Positions 16,495-24,848 of a stretch of DNA of 32,250 nt are shown here, piece by piece (positions within the stretch are counted from its first letter, which is position 1; every line of letters starts with the position of its first letter). This stretch comes from Candidatus Phytoplasma sacchari (GTDB lineage: Bacteria > Bacillota_I > Bacilli_A > Acholeplasmatales > Acholeplasmataceae): contig NZ_VWXM01000006.1 in NCBI RefSeq assembly GCF_009268105.1, positions 1 to 32,250 on the forward strand, in the 5' to 3' direction. The position numbers and the translations under genes are program-made. The notes beneath the pieces are model-generated. The model was not told the DNA's origin. It ran no database searches and saw nothing but the letters and a program-made list of their open reading frames with translations.

Positions 16495-19030
16495 TTTTTT
16501 TATCCACTTTATCTTTTTTATTATCTTCTTCTAAAACATTAATATAAAAAAAAGCAATTATATCTTTATCTAAAATAACATTAACCTTATACTTTTCATT
16601 TACAGAATGAATTTCTCCCCTATCTAAAGAAATCTTTTTATTATCAATTAAAATTTTATATTTTTTATAAAAAATTTCAGTAATTTGATTTAGAGTTATT
16701 TTACCATAAAATTTACCTTGAGGTCCTACTTTTACTTTTATTTCTATTTCTTTGTTATCTATATCTTTTTTCATTTTATTTAATAAAAGAATATGTTTTG
16801 TTTTTTCTTCATCTTCCTTCTTTTTTCTATCTTGTAATTCTTTTATAGTTAAATTATTAGCTATAATAGCTTTTCCTTCTTTAATTAAAAAATTACCATA
16901 ACCCATATTTACTTCGACAATATCATTTTTCTTACCTTTATTTTTAATATCCTCTAATAAAATAATTTTCATATTTTTCCAATTTCCTTTACATTCAGAA
17001 AAAATTATATTTTTTAATTTTATAACAACTTCTTCAATATCATCGCAATATATTTGTGTAGCAGCACTATTTATATGCCCTCCACCACCCATTTGTTCCA
17101 TAATAATTTGTACATTATAATCATTGTAAGAACGAGCGCTTATTCCTACTAAATTTTCATTTAATTTACAAATAGTAAACGCTGCATCAATGTTTTTAAT
17201 ATTCAAAAGATTTTCAGATACAGTAGATAAAAAAGATCTACTTTTATATATTTTATTACTTTTAACAATTGCATATTTTTTCATATAAATTTCTACTTTA
17301 GAAATTAACTCATTAATTTCTAATATTTTTTCAAATGATTGCCTTAACCAAAATTTAACTTTAGAACCATCAGCACCTTTAGCAATTAATTGTGATGCAG
17401 CTTCCAAAGTTCTAGCACTAGTGCGATAAATAAAATAGTTAGTATCAATAATCATACCCCCATACATGATGCTTGCCTCTAAAGGAGTAATATCTATTTT
17501 TTGATTAAAAAAATATGTCAATTCTATTAACATTTCTGAAGTAGAAGAGGATGAAGAATCGATATAAGAAAATAGTGTGTTTTTAATAACTTCTTCTGTT
17601 GAACGATGATGATCAATAATAATAATATTAGAAGTTAAATTTAATAAAGAAGGACTATGAATAATATTCTTACTTTGAGTATCAAGAATTATTAATAAAG
17701 AATTTTCATCAATCATTTTTTCTGCTTTTTGAGTAGTAATAATGTTTCTTGAAATATCTTTATCTTCTCTAACTATTTCATTATAAATAAATTCAAAGTT
17801 TTTTTCTATTTTTTCTTTATCTAAAATTAAATAATGATTATGATTACTACTAATAGATAAAGCAATTTTATAAAAAGCAATCATAGAACCAAAAGAATCT
17901 AAGTCAGGAAAAATATGTCCCATAATAAAACAATTACCTTTATTTTTTAAAAAATCTTTTATAATTTCCGCATTAACTCTAACTGAAACTTTTGAATCTT
18001 CGCTTAAAGATATTTGTGTAGCACCAAAATACTTGATTTTTTGATTTTCTATATCTAAAACCACTTGATCTCCTCCTCTTTTTTTAGCAAGTTCAATAGC
18101 GTTTTGAGCATAAGAAGCTAATTTATTATAACTTGAGTTATAACAAGCAACCCCCATAGAAAGAGTTATTCTTAAATTATATCTATTAGAAATATTACGT
18201 ATATTCTTTAAAATATAAAATCTATCTTCTATCATTTTTTCTAATTGTTGTCTATTTAATAAAAGCAAAAATTTATCATCTGTAAATTGTTTTAAAAAAC
18301 CTTCGTATATTTCATTGAAATCATATAAAGCACTAAAATATTCAACTTTGATTTGAGATTGTTCAGCTAGATCACATTTTTTCATGGAATTTTCAAAATT
18401 ATCAAAAGAAATAAAAATTAAAGATGAAGTATTTTGATTATAAAGTTTTTTTATTTTTTCTCTTTCGGTCGTATTAAAGAGATAAAAAACATTAAATTCT
18501 TCCTTATACATACAATCAAAAATATTCGAATCTAATTTTAAAATTGTCTTTTTTTGATTATATTCTATAAGTTCAAACATCTGACTATTTAATTCTTTTA
18601 AAGATATATTTACAATATCTTGTATTTCAAAAATTTTCTTTGCATAATTATTTAACCATTGAACTTCTTTAGAAATAGAATCTATAACAACAATACCTAT
18701 TGGTAATTCATTAAAAACTTCTTCTCCTATATCGTTCACATAATAAGACAATTTAGACCATAATTCAAGTCTATTTTTTAATCTTATAATTTCAAAATGT
18801 TTATGAATGTTAGAATAAATACAAATTATTACACAAAGAATTATAATTTTTCCAAAAATACTAATAAATAAAGAAAAAATAATAGCTTTAATTTCTTCTA
18901 ATGCGCGATTTGGTTCTTGAACAATTTCTTTAATCCAACTAACGTCAAAATATATAGTATGAAGAAGAATAAAAAATAAAATTAAAAAAAATATAATATA
19001 TCTATTATTTTTTTTAAATATACCAAACAT
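16487..19030 (-). CDS. gdpP-rplI: GdpP-type cyclic-di-AMP phosphodiesterase fused to ribosomal protein L9
   Basis: One 847-residue frame joins two proteins that are separate neighbours in most Firmicutes. Residues 10-28 and 50-72 are membrane helices. A PAS-like region (about 100-200) and a degenerate GGDEF domain (about 200-330, ending KKRGGDQVVLD) follow. The DHH domain has GHIFPDLDS (371-379), Asp450, DHH (473-475) and Asp529. DHHA1 ends in GGGGH (648-652). These match GdpP, which hydrolyses c-di-AMP. Residues 687-847 are a complete L9: MKIILLEDIKNKGKKNDIVEV, the long central helix, and a C-terminal domain with KVGPQGKFYGKIT. Met687 (16970-16972) has AAAGGA and GGA just upstream, so free L9 might be made by internal initiation. 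I recall similar fusion names in other Mollicute annotations, so it may not be unique. Confidence 0.93.
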   Translation of the reverse strand: MFGIFKKNNRYIIFFLILFFILLHTIYFDVSWIKEIVQEPNRALEEIKAIIFSLFISIFGKIIILCVIICIYSNIHKHFEIIRLKNRLELWSKLSYYVNDIGEEVFNELPIGIVVIDSISKEVQWLNNYAKKIFEIQDIVNISLKELNSQMFELIEYNQKKTILKLDSNIFDCMYKEEFNVFYLFNTTEREKIKKLYNQNTSSLIFISFDNFENSMKKCDLAEQSQIKVEYFSALYDFNEIYEGFLKQFTDDKFLLLLNRQQLEKMIEDRFYILKNIRNISNRYNLRITLSMGVACYNSSYNKLASYAQNAIELAKKRGGDQVVLDIENQKIKYFGATQISLSEDSKVSVRVNAEIIKDFLKNKGNCFIMGHIFPDLDSFGSMIAFYKIALSISSNHNHYLILDKEKIEKNFEFIYNEIVREDKDISRNIITTQKAEKMIDENSLLIILDTQSKNIIHSPSLLNLTSNIIIIDHHRSTEEVIKNTLFSYIDSSSSSTSEMLIELTYFFNQKIDITPLEASIMYGGMIIDTNYFIYRTSARTLEAASQLIAKGADGSKVKFWLRQSFEKILEINELISKVEIYMKKYAIVKSNKIYKSRSFLSTVSENLLNIKNIDAAFTICKLNENLVGISARSYNDYNVQIIMEQMGGGGHINSAATQIYCDDIEEVVIKLKNIIFSECKGNWKNMKIILLEDIKNKGKKNDIVEVNMGYGNFLIKEGKAIIANNLTIKELQDRKKKEDEEKTKHILLLNKMKKDIDNKEIEIKVKVGPQGKFYGKITLNQITEIFYKKYKILIDNKKISLDRGEIHSVNEKYKVNVILDKDIIAFFYINVLEEDNKKDKVDKKSE
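16970..16986 (-). promoter_or_regulatory. Possible internal ribosome-binding site and start for free L9
   Basis: On the minus strand, AAAGGAAATTGGAAAAAT leads directly into the ATG at 16972. This is exactly the first codon of canonical L9 (MKIILLEDI). Two purine blocks lie 12 and 5 bases upstream of that ATG. It is an inference from position only, because A/G-rich runs are common in this genome. Confidence 0.4.
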
Positions 19031-19110
19031 TCTATTAATTAACTCATTTTCTTTAATTATTTATTATTCACTAAATTTACAATTAATATATCAAAAATAA
19101 AATGATATAA

Positions 19111-19162
19111 AAAAAATAAACAAGATTCTTAATATTATAATTTATTTTCTTGTTTATTTTTT
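19111..19162 (-). terminator. Intrinsic terminator after rpsR
   Basis: A perfect 14-bp stem (19111-19124 with 19149-19162) contains two G-C pairs, has a 24-base loop, and on the minus strand is followed directly by a T-run. The 5' arm begins inside the rpsR stop codon. It would end the rpsF-ssb-rpsR transcript before gdpP-rplI-dnaB. Confidence 0.75.
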
Positions 19163-19394
19163 ATCGAACTACAAAAGGAATCAAACCCATATGCCTTGCT
19201 CTTTTAATTTCTTTCGCTAAAATTCTTTGCCATTTAGCAGATGTACCAGTAGTCCTACTGGATAAAATTTTACCTCTATTAGTAATAAATTTACTCAATA
19301 ATTCTACGTCTTTAAAATCAATATAAGTAAATTTATTTTGTGTAAAAAAACACACTTTTTTACGTTTTTTAAAATATTTTTTTGATTGTTTCAT
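19161..19394 (-). CDS. rpsR: 30S ribosomal protein S18
   Basis: Small-subunit protein that pairs with S6 on the platform. The 77 residues have the family pattern: a basic, Cys-containing N-terminus ([13 protein letters not shown]), [47 protein letters not shown]. Length is normal. It is the third gene of the conserved rpsF-ssb-rpsR cluster. Its stop codon lies in the 5' arm of the terminator. Confidence 0.97.
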   Translation of the reverse strand: MKQSKKYFKKRKKVCFFTQNKFTYIDFKDVELLSKFITNRGKILSSRTTGTSAKWQRILAKEIKRARHMGLIPFVVR

Positions 19395-19451
19395 AATTTT
19401 TATAAAAAACCTTTTTTTGAAATTATTTTTATTGATAAAATTAACTATTCT

Positions 19452-19940
19452 TTAAAAGGGTAAACCATCTTCCTCTTCAATATTAATAACATCCTCTTCT
19501 AAATCTGTTTCTTTCTCAATATCTTTATTATTTTGAAGATTTTTTAAGTTAATTTTGTTAAAACTACTGTCTTTTTTTTCATCATTAAAATCAGTATTAC
19601 TTTCTTGTTTAATTCTATTTTTTTTAGACTCTAAGAAATAAACAGAAATGCAAGAAATTTCAGTTATATATTGTTTTTGATTATTTTCATTTTCAAAAGA
19701 ATTAACACGAATATTACCTTCAACTCCTAATAAAGCTCCTTGTGAAACATACCTTGCTAAATTTTCAGCTTGCTTACGCCATACAACACAACGAATAAAA
19801 TCAGTCTCTTTATTACCCAATGAATTAACAAAATTTCTATCCACAGCTAAAGTAAATCGAACCAAAGGAATATCCTCATTAACAAATCTTAATTCTGGTT
19901 CTTTAGTTATCCTTCCCACTAAAATAACTTTGTTTATCAT
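19452..19940 (-). CDS. ssb: Single-stranded DNA-binding protein
   Basis: Tetrameric OB-fold protein that coats single-stranded DNA at forks and recruits repair proteins. The N-terminal domain (about 1-108) opens MINKVILVGRITKEPELR and contains NFVNSLGNKETDFIRCVVWRKQAENL. A low-complexity acidic linker follows, then the essential interaction tip DGLPF at the end. Length (162) is normal. The start ATG is 38 bases inside the rpsF coding region, with GAGAGGG upstream, so translation is coupled to S6. Confidence 0.97.
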   Translation of the reverse strand: MINKVILVGRITKEPELRFVNEDIPLVRFTLAVDRNFVNSLGNKETDFIRCVVWRKQAENLARYVSQGALLGVEGNIRVNSFENENNQKQYITEISCISVYFLESKKNRIKQESNTDFNDEKKDSSFNKINLKNLQNNKDIEKETDLEEDVINIEEEDGLPF

Positions 19941-20229
19941 ATTTTTTTCCCTCTCTATTAATTAAAATAAAACGAATTATTTCTTCAGTAACATTTACTT
20001 TATGATTAAATTCTTCAATATCTTGATTATTAGCTAATACCAACAAAGAATTATAAAAACCTTCTTTGAATTTTTTAATCGGATAAGATATTTCTTTTAA
20101 CTCTGGTTTTTGATATTCTAAAATTTTTCCTTTTTTTAAAAAAATATCTCTAATACTACTATTAATGCTTTTAATTTTTTCATCACTTAAAGTAGGATTT
20201 AAGACATACATTATCTCGTATCTTTTCAT
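19903..20229 (-). CDS. rpsF: 30S ribosomal protein S6
   Basis: Small-subunit protein and partner of S18. The 108 residues start MKRYEIMYVLNPTLSDEKI and contain ELKEISYPIKKFKEGFYNS, both characteristic. It is first in the rpsF-ssb-rpsR operon. An extended -10 promoter lies about 120 bases upstream. The leader of roughly 110 bases was inspected for the S6:S18-binding autoregulatory motif with its CCG bulge, and none was found. Confidence 0.96.
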   Translation of the reverse strand: MKRYEIMYVLNPTLSDEKIKSINSSIRDIFLKKGKILEYQKPELKEISYPIKKFKEGFYNSLLVLANNQDIEEFNHKVNVTEEIIRFILINREGKKYDKQSYFSGKDN

Positions 20230-20348
20230 TTTAAAACTTAAAAAAACCTCTCTTTAATAGTTAATATTTATTGTTCTTAACAAAAATATTTTAATTTTCT
20301 AAATCGTTTATTTTATACAAAATAAAAAAATTTAATAATTTTTACGAA

Positions 20349-20357
20349 ATTATACCA
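20349..20357 (-). promoter_or_regulatory. Extended -10 promoter for the rpsF operon
   Basis: The minus strand reads TTGGTATAAT, a perfect TATAAT with the TGn extension. A poor -35 lies upstream, as is usual for extended -10 promoters. The start site would be near 20342, giving a leader of about 110 bases before rpsF. Confidence 0.65.
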
Positions 20358-20659
20358 AGACAATTTTATCAAATTTTAAAAAAAAGTCAATATTATTATT
20401 AATTTAAAAATTAAAAAAATGTAAAAATTTCAATAAATTTTATTAAATATGCAAAAATAATATTAAATAATTTAGAAATATATAAAAAAAGAGAAATAAT
20501 AAAATATTTTTTAGTTAAAAATAATTTTACAAATAATTTTACTATTTCATCAATTTTTATATATTTATTTAAAATATAAAATCAATCAAAAAAAACAAAA
20601 AGTAAAAACAAAATCATATATAAAAAATTTATAATCAATAAAAAAAATAATTAGGACAA

Positions 20660-20693
20660 AAATATTTTTGAAATCGATGATTTAAAAATATTT
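20660..20693 (-). terminator. Terminator hairpin after the coiled-coil gene
   Basis: Arms 20660-20675 and 20679-20693 pair over 15 positions with one bulged base and a 3-base loop. Each arm includes a G-C pair. On the minus strand a T-rich run follows a few bases later. It lies about 35 bases 3' of the stop codon at 20727. Confidence 0.6.
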
Positions 20694-20726
20694 ATAAAAT
20701 TTATAAATAATAATTAATAATAATTA

Positions 20727-21491
20727 TTATGATATTGAATTAATTTTCTTTACTAAATTTTCTTTTTCTTCTTTTAACGATTCTAATTCTTTATTATCAT
20801 CTTCAGATAAACTTCTTTCTTTTTCTAATTCTAATTCTTGAATCATTTTTTCTACTTCTAAATCAACTTTAATAGGATCTGGATCTTTTAAATTCTTAAA
20901 TCTTTCATATTCGTTTTTATATTTTGCCATTATTTCTTTTTCTAATTTTGTAATAATGTTATTTATTTCAGATTGTTTTTCACTTTCATTATCACTTTCT
21001 AATTTACTTATTATACTTTGAATTTCTAAAATTTTGTTTTGATCATTTTCACCATTTTGCATATGAGAAATTTCATCTTTTAAATAATTTATAATTTTTT
21101 CGGATGACTCATTTACATCAGTATTTGCTGTCAAAAAGATCAAAAGATCAAACGACATCGATGATTGTTTCAAATATGATGATGAAGATTCCATTACTTC
21201 AAATATTGTTGTGCGTGCTGTTTCTGGATTTTTTAATTTGGCTAAAATTTCTTTTTTTTTAGGATCGAAAGTATTTTTATTTTCGCTTTCTATTGAATTA
21301 ATTAATTTTTCTACTTCTTGTAATCTTTTTCTATAATTTTTTAATTTTAACTGAACAGATTTTTCATCCTCTTGTAAAGATTTTGTTTTTTTGTTTAAAA
21401 AAATATCTGTAGAAAAAAATAAAATTATTCCTAAAAATAATAAAGAAGATAATATTAAAATAAATATTTTAATCTTGAAATTTTCATTCAT
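20727..21491 (-). CDS. Membrane-anchored, highly charged coiled-coil protein of unknown function
   Basis: I do not recognise this 254-residue protein. Residues 6-31 form a single strong hydrophobic helix after a short lysine-bearing N-terminus, so it is either a signal anchor or a signal peptide. No clear signal-peptidase or lipobox Cys site is seen. The rest is rich in Glu, Lys, Asp and Ser, with heptad-like stretches at about 36-70, 140-190 and 205-252, and a more mixed segment around 85-122 (NPETARTTIFEVMESSSSYL). If the helix is an export signal, the coiled coil would be outside the cell. It stands alone between two A/T gaps with its own terminator. AAGGAG lies 18 bases upstream of the ATG and also precedes a 6-codon mini-frame (MKYIFL) whose TGA overlaps the start. 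Function is unknown; surface protein or secreted effector is only a guess. Confidence 0.7.
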   Translation of the reverse strand: MNENFKIKIFILILSSLLFLGIILFFSTDIFLNKKTKSLQEDEKSVQLKLKNYRKRLQEVEKLINSIESENKNTFDPKKKEILAKLKNPETARTTIFEVMESSSSYLKQSSMSFDLLIFLTANTDVNESSEKIINYLKDEISHMQNGENDQNKILEIQSIISKLESDNESEKQSEINNIITKLEKEIMAKYKNEYERFKNLKDPDPIKVDLEVEKMIQELELEKERSLSEDDNKELESLKEEKENLVKKINSIS

Positions 21492-21811
21492 AAAAAAATA
21501 TATTTCATACTCCTTGACTAAATAAAATAATATAAAATAAAAAAATTTAATAATATATAATTATGATTCACTTCTTAATTTTTAATGATTTTAAACTCAA
21601 AAAAAATAATTTTATTAAAATAAATTAATCTTATTTATGTCAAAAAAACAATAGTGATCAAAACACATATAACTTATTATATATTATATGAGAGAAATAA
21701 ATTTATATTTTTTTAAATTTATTTTGGATTTCTTGAAAAAAATAAAAGTATATTTATTAAAAAAAATTTTTAAACATTAACAAAAAAAAAAATAAATTTT
21801 ATTTAATCTCT
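21492..21811. other. A/T-rich gap between trpS and the coiled-coil gene
   Basis: A 320-bp gap with no supported gene. It holds the palindrome at 21695-21724 and must hold the promoter of the coiled-coil gene, for which no convincing -35/-10 pair was found. Confidence 0.6.
21695..21724. repeat. Perfect 11-bp inverted repeat downstream of trpS
   Basis: AAATAAATTTA at 21695-21705 is repeated inverted at 21714-21724 with an 8-base loop. It lies about 90 bases 3' of the trpS stop. It is pure A/T without a T-run on the minus strand, so termination is possible but weak. Confidence 0.5.
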
Positions 21812-22825
21812 CTATTTCAAACCTATTTTTTTTTTAACTTGATCTATTTTTTTTTTTGCTTCAATGTCGACTATTTTAGCATTTTTTTCTAAAAATTCCT
21901 TTAAAGAGGTGTTTTCATCAAAATAAAAAAATCTTTTTTGAATCATAGAAATTTCTGATAATAACAATTCGGACAATTTTTCTTTGAAATAATTATATGA
22001 ACTATCACTAAAATATGATTCTGTTTTTTCAAAATCCCATCCTTTTAAAGAAGAATATATATTAATGAGATTACTTATTCCAGGTTTATTATTAGGATCA
22101 TATTTTATTTTATTTTCAGAATCAGTTTTAGATTTCATAATTTTTTTTTTAATATTTTGCAAATTCTCTAAAAGAAAAATACAACCATTATCATCATTTT
22201 CTTTGCTAATATTTTTACTCTTACTCATTTTTTTGGTAGGATCTGTTAAAGATTTAATTGTATTACCTATTTGCATAAAATCAGGTATAGTAAAAGTTGG
22301 ACCATATAAATTATTAAAACGTATTGCTAAATTTCTTGTTAATTCTAAATGTTGTTTTTGATCTTTCCCTACAACAACAATATCTGAATCATAAAGCAGA
22401 ATGTCGGCTGCCATTAGAACAGGATAAGTAAAAAAAGAAGTTCTAATATTTTTAAATTTATTTTTTAAACAATAATCCTTAAATTGATTCATACGTTTTA
22501 ATTCTCCTAAATAAGTATTACATTCTAAAATATAACTTAAATATGTATTTTGAGAAATATCCGATTGAACAAACAACACAATATTGTCTATATCTAATCC
22601 GGAAGCTAAATATAAAAGAGCAGTGTTTTTTATCCTTTTTTTTAGCAAAAAAGGTTCTTGAAAATTAGTCAAAGCATGCAAATCAGCTATAAAGGCATAA
22701 AATTCATATTCTTTAGGAAATTTTTTTTGAAAAAGTATTAATGGCTTTATAATTCCTAAATAATTTCCTATAGTTAAATCTCCACTAGGTTTGATTCCTG
22801 TTAATAATCTCTTCTTTTTAATCAT
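21812..22825 (-). CDS. trpS: Tryptophanyl-tRNA synthetase
   Basis: Class I synthetase that charges tRNA-Trp. The 337 residues show the HIGH-equivalent TIGN (18-21) in KPSGDLTIGNYLG, the DLHALT segment, PVLMAADILLYDSD followed by VGKDQKQHLELTR (152-164), and KMSKS (199-203). Length is normal. A TATAAT lies about 40 bases upstream. The leader is too short for a T-box. Only TGG appears as Trp in this window, consistent with a single tRNA-Trp. Confidence 0.98.
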   Translation of the reverse strand: MIKKKRLLTGIKPSGDLTIGNYLGIIKPLILFQKKFPKEYEFYAFIADLHALTNFQEPFLLKKRIKNTALLYLASGLDIDNIVLFVQSDISQNTYLSYILECNTYLGELKRMNQFKDYCLKNKFKNIRTSFFTYPVLMAADILLYDSDIVVVGKDQKQHLELTRNLAIRFNNLYGPTFTIPDFMQIGNTIKSLTDPTKKMSKSKNISKENDDNGCIFLLENLQNIKKKIMKSKTDSENKIKYDPNNKPGISNLINIYSSLKGWDFEKTESYFSDSSYNYFKEKLSELLLSEISMIQKRFFYFDENTSLKEFLEKNAKIVDIEAKKKIDQVKKKIGLK

Positions 22826-22863
22826 AATTTTTTAATAACCTTATTTTTTAACTAAAAAAGTTT

Positions 22864-22869
22864 ATTATA
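22864..22869 (-). promoter_or_regulatory. -10 element of the likely trpS promoter
   Basis: TATAAT on the minus strand, about 40 bases before the trpS ATG. A T-rich -35 region (TTTTTT/TTGTTT) lies upstream at a less certain spacing. The leader would be about 30 bases. Confidence 0.45.
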
Positions 22870-23220
22870 TCTTTTTTTGCATAAAACAAAAAAATAAAAA
22901 AAATAAAAATATAAAAAATAAAATTAAAATTCTTAACAAAACTAAAATTTTACTTTTTTTTTATTAAAATTATAAAATACAGTATCATTTACAAAAGTGT
23001 CATGATAAACCACATTGAATAGAAAGGTAATGAAAAAAACATTTATTGTTGTATGTTTCTTTCTGATCAAAAAAAGAAAAGAAAAAAATGACAAATAATA
23101 AAATAAGGATGCATGAAAGTATAAAAATTTTTTGTAACTTTAGAAAAATAAAAATAAATAAAAAAATAAAATAAAATATAGGAATAAGAAAATGTTGAAA
23201 TATACTTAAAATTCTTAAAT

Positions 23221-23290
23221 CGTTTTTTCAAATTATAATATTAAAAAATAAATTTTTATTTTATATTATAATAAAATTTGAAAAAAATCG
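23221..23290. repeat. Large imperfect inverted repeat
   Basis: TTTTTTCAAATT at 23223-23234 pairs exactly with AATTTGAAAAAA at 23275-23286, and both arms are closed by CG/CG at the outer ends (one extra A/T pair bulges). After a bulge of about 5 bases, ATAATAT pairs again further in. It could form a long hairpin or cruciform. Confidence 0.6.
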
Positions 23291-23630
23291 CTTTTTTCTG
23301 TATTACAAACAGGGTTAAGATATATATTATAAATTAAAAAATTAATTATAACATCAACTAAAAAAGAAAATATAAAAAAAGAATATATCTCTTTTTTGAT
23401 TCTGAAAAAAAAAAAAAAAAATAAAATGACCAAAACAAAAATAAAACAGTTTGATTAGTAAAATAATACAATAAATACTTTAATACTGAAAAATAATTAT
23501 CATTTGATTTTATAAAAAATAAAAAAAATCAGTAAAAAAAGAAAAAAATAACTATACTAAATAAAATAAAAAAATTTTTTTTCCTTTTATAACATAAAAA
23601 AGTAATTATACTTAAAAAATTTTTTTTATA

Positions 23631-23650
23631 TGAAAAAAAATTTTTTTTCA
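23631..23650. repeat. 20-bp perfect palindrome of A8T8 type
   Basis: TGAAAAAAAATTTTTTTTCA reads the same on both strands. A similar A6/T8 tract lies just before it. It sits about 55 bases 3' of dnaN. It may be part of a dnaN terminator or a bent, easily melted site. Confidence 0.7.
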
Positions 23651-23705
23651 GAAATATAAAAATAAAAATTATTTATTTTCAATTTATTTTTAAAATTATA
23701 AAAAA

Positions 23706-24848
23706 TTACTTATTCAAAAAAGGAAGAATTAAATAAAAAATTGTTTTTTCTTCATGACTATACAAAATAAAAGATTGATTAGGATTCTGAAAGGAAAAAA
23801 TAATCTCTTTTGATGGAAAAATTTTTACAATTTCCTCTAAATACTTTATATTAAAAACTACAGTTACATCTTCTAACAAAAAATTATCCAAAATATCTAT
23901 TTTTTCTAAAGCATTACCGATTTCTTGGCTATTAGAAGAAATTTCTATAATATTTTCCTTTATATTTGTTTTAAATTTAACAACATTATCAATAATACTA
24001 CCTTCTTTTGGTAAAAATAAAGATACTCTTTCAAAAATTTTAATTAATTTTTCTTTATTTAGTTTAAAAAAATAAATAAATTTTTTTTCATCAATATTCG
24101 ATAATTTTGGATATTCACCTTCCAAAAGAGAAGTTTTAAAAATCAAAGAATTAGTATATAAAAAAAACTTTTGTTCATTTATAAAAAATCTTAAACATTC
24201 TTCTTTTTCAAATTCTAAAAGTTTAATCAACTCTTCTAAACTTTTATTAGGTAAAATAATATTAAAATTATAATAATCAAAATTTAAATCTATTTTTTTT
24301 TTACTTAAACGAAAAGAATCTGTAGATGAAGCTATTAAAAAAGGTTTTTTGTATTTTAAGTTAACTCCTGTTAAAACAATATTTTTATGTTTATCTTTAG
24401 AAGTGGTCACATTTGTTTCTTTGATTAATCTTTTAAAAAGATTAATTTCTATTTCGAAAAAATTTTTAAAATCCAAATTAAAATCCATAAAAGGAAAATC
24501 ATCTAAATAAATAATTTTCAATTTATATTCTGAAAACAAAGTTCTAATAACCAAAAAATTATTTTCCATAGAAGATATTTGAATTATTTGAGAATCAATT
24601 TTTTTTATAATATCGATAAAATATTTACCAGATACAATTGCAAAACCTTCTTTTTTTATTTTTAAATTTTCGTTTTCTATTTTAATTTGTACAGCAATAT
24701 TCATATTACTTACTTCTAGAAACAAAAAATTTTCTTTAGTATAAAGTTTAATACAATAATATATAGGAAAAAAAGTTTTTTGAGGAAGTATTTTTTGAAT
24801 TTGAATTAGATAATTCAAAAAAAAATCTTTTCTTATTGCAAAATTCAT
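23706..24848 (-). CDS. dnaN: DNA polymerase III beta subunit (sliding clamp)
   Basis: Ring-shaped processivity clamp. The 380 residues fit the three-domain clamp. The N-terminus is FAIRKDFFLNYLIQIQKILPQKTFFPI, the middle contains DSFRLSKKKI (a family SFRLS-type motif), and the C-terminus ends YLILPFLNK in place of the usual QLILPVR-type tail. The sequence is diverged but full length. It starts 9 bases after dnaA, the standard order. No recF follows; an 880-bp gap does. Confidence 0.95.
   Translation of the reverse strand: MNFAIRKDFFLNYLIQIQKILPQKTFFPIYYCIKLYTKENFLFLEVSNMNIAVQIKIENENLKIKKEGFAIVSGKYFIDIIKKIDSQIIQISSMENNFLVIRTLFSEYKLKIIYLDDFPFMDFNLDFKNFFEIEINLFKRLIKETNVTTSKDKHKNIVLTGVNLKYKKPFLIASSTDSFRLSKKKIDLNFDYYNFNIILPNKSLEELIKLLEFEKEECLRFFINEQKFFLYTNSLIFKTSLLEGEYPKLSNIDEKKFIYFFKLNKEKLIKIFERVSLFLPKEGSIIDNVVKFKTNIKENIIEISSNSQEIGNALEKIDILDNFLLEDVTVVFNIKYLEEIVKIFPSKEIIFSFQNPNQSFILYSHEEKTIFYLILPFLNK

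Larger units (their letters stand above)
20230..20726. other. A/T-rich gap between the coiled-coil gene and rpsF
   Basis: This 497-bp gap holds the rpsF promoter near 20350 and a terminator hairpin at 20660-20693 for the coiled-coil gene. Between them, the plus strand has a 54-codon open frame (20415-20579, stop TAA) without an ATG, GTG or TTG start. It may be a gene remnant or chance. No RNA gene was recognised. Confidence 0.6.
22826..23705. other. 880-bp non-coding gap downstream of dnaN
   Basis: This is the longest gene-free stretch in the window. It holds the trpS promoter at its left end, a large imperfect inverted repeat (23221-23290), a 20-bp perfect palindrome (23631-23650) and A-tracts. 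One 22-codon ATG frame (23030-23098, MKKTFIVVCFF...) has AAAGG only two bases before its start and is not supported. No TTATCCACA-type DnaA box and no RNA gene was recognised. It is a candidate origin region by position only. Confidence 0.6.

Noticed and set aside
20230..20342. S6:S18-binding autoregulatory leader before rpsF
   Set aside because: The characteristic CCG-containing bulge and supporting stems are not seen in the A/T-rich leader.
22826..22990. T-box leader for trpS (and likewise for ileS at 7781-7882)
   Set aside because: No T-box consensus or long stem-loop leader is visible; the likely trpS leader is about 30 bases.
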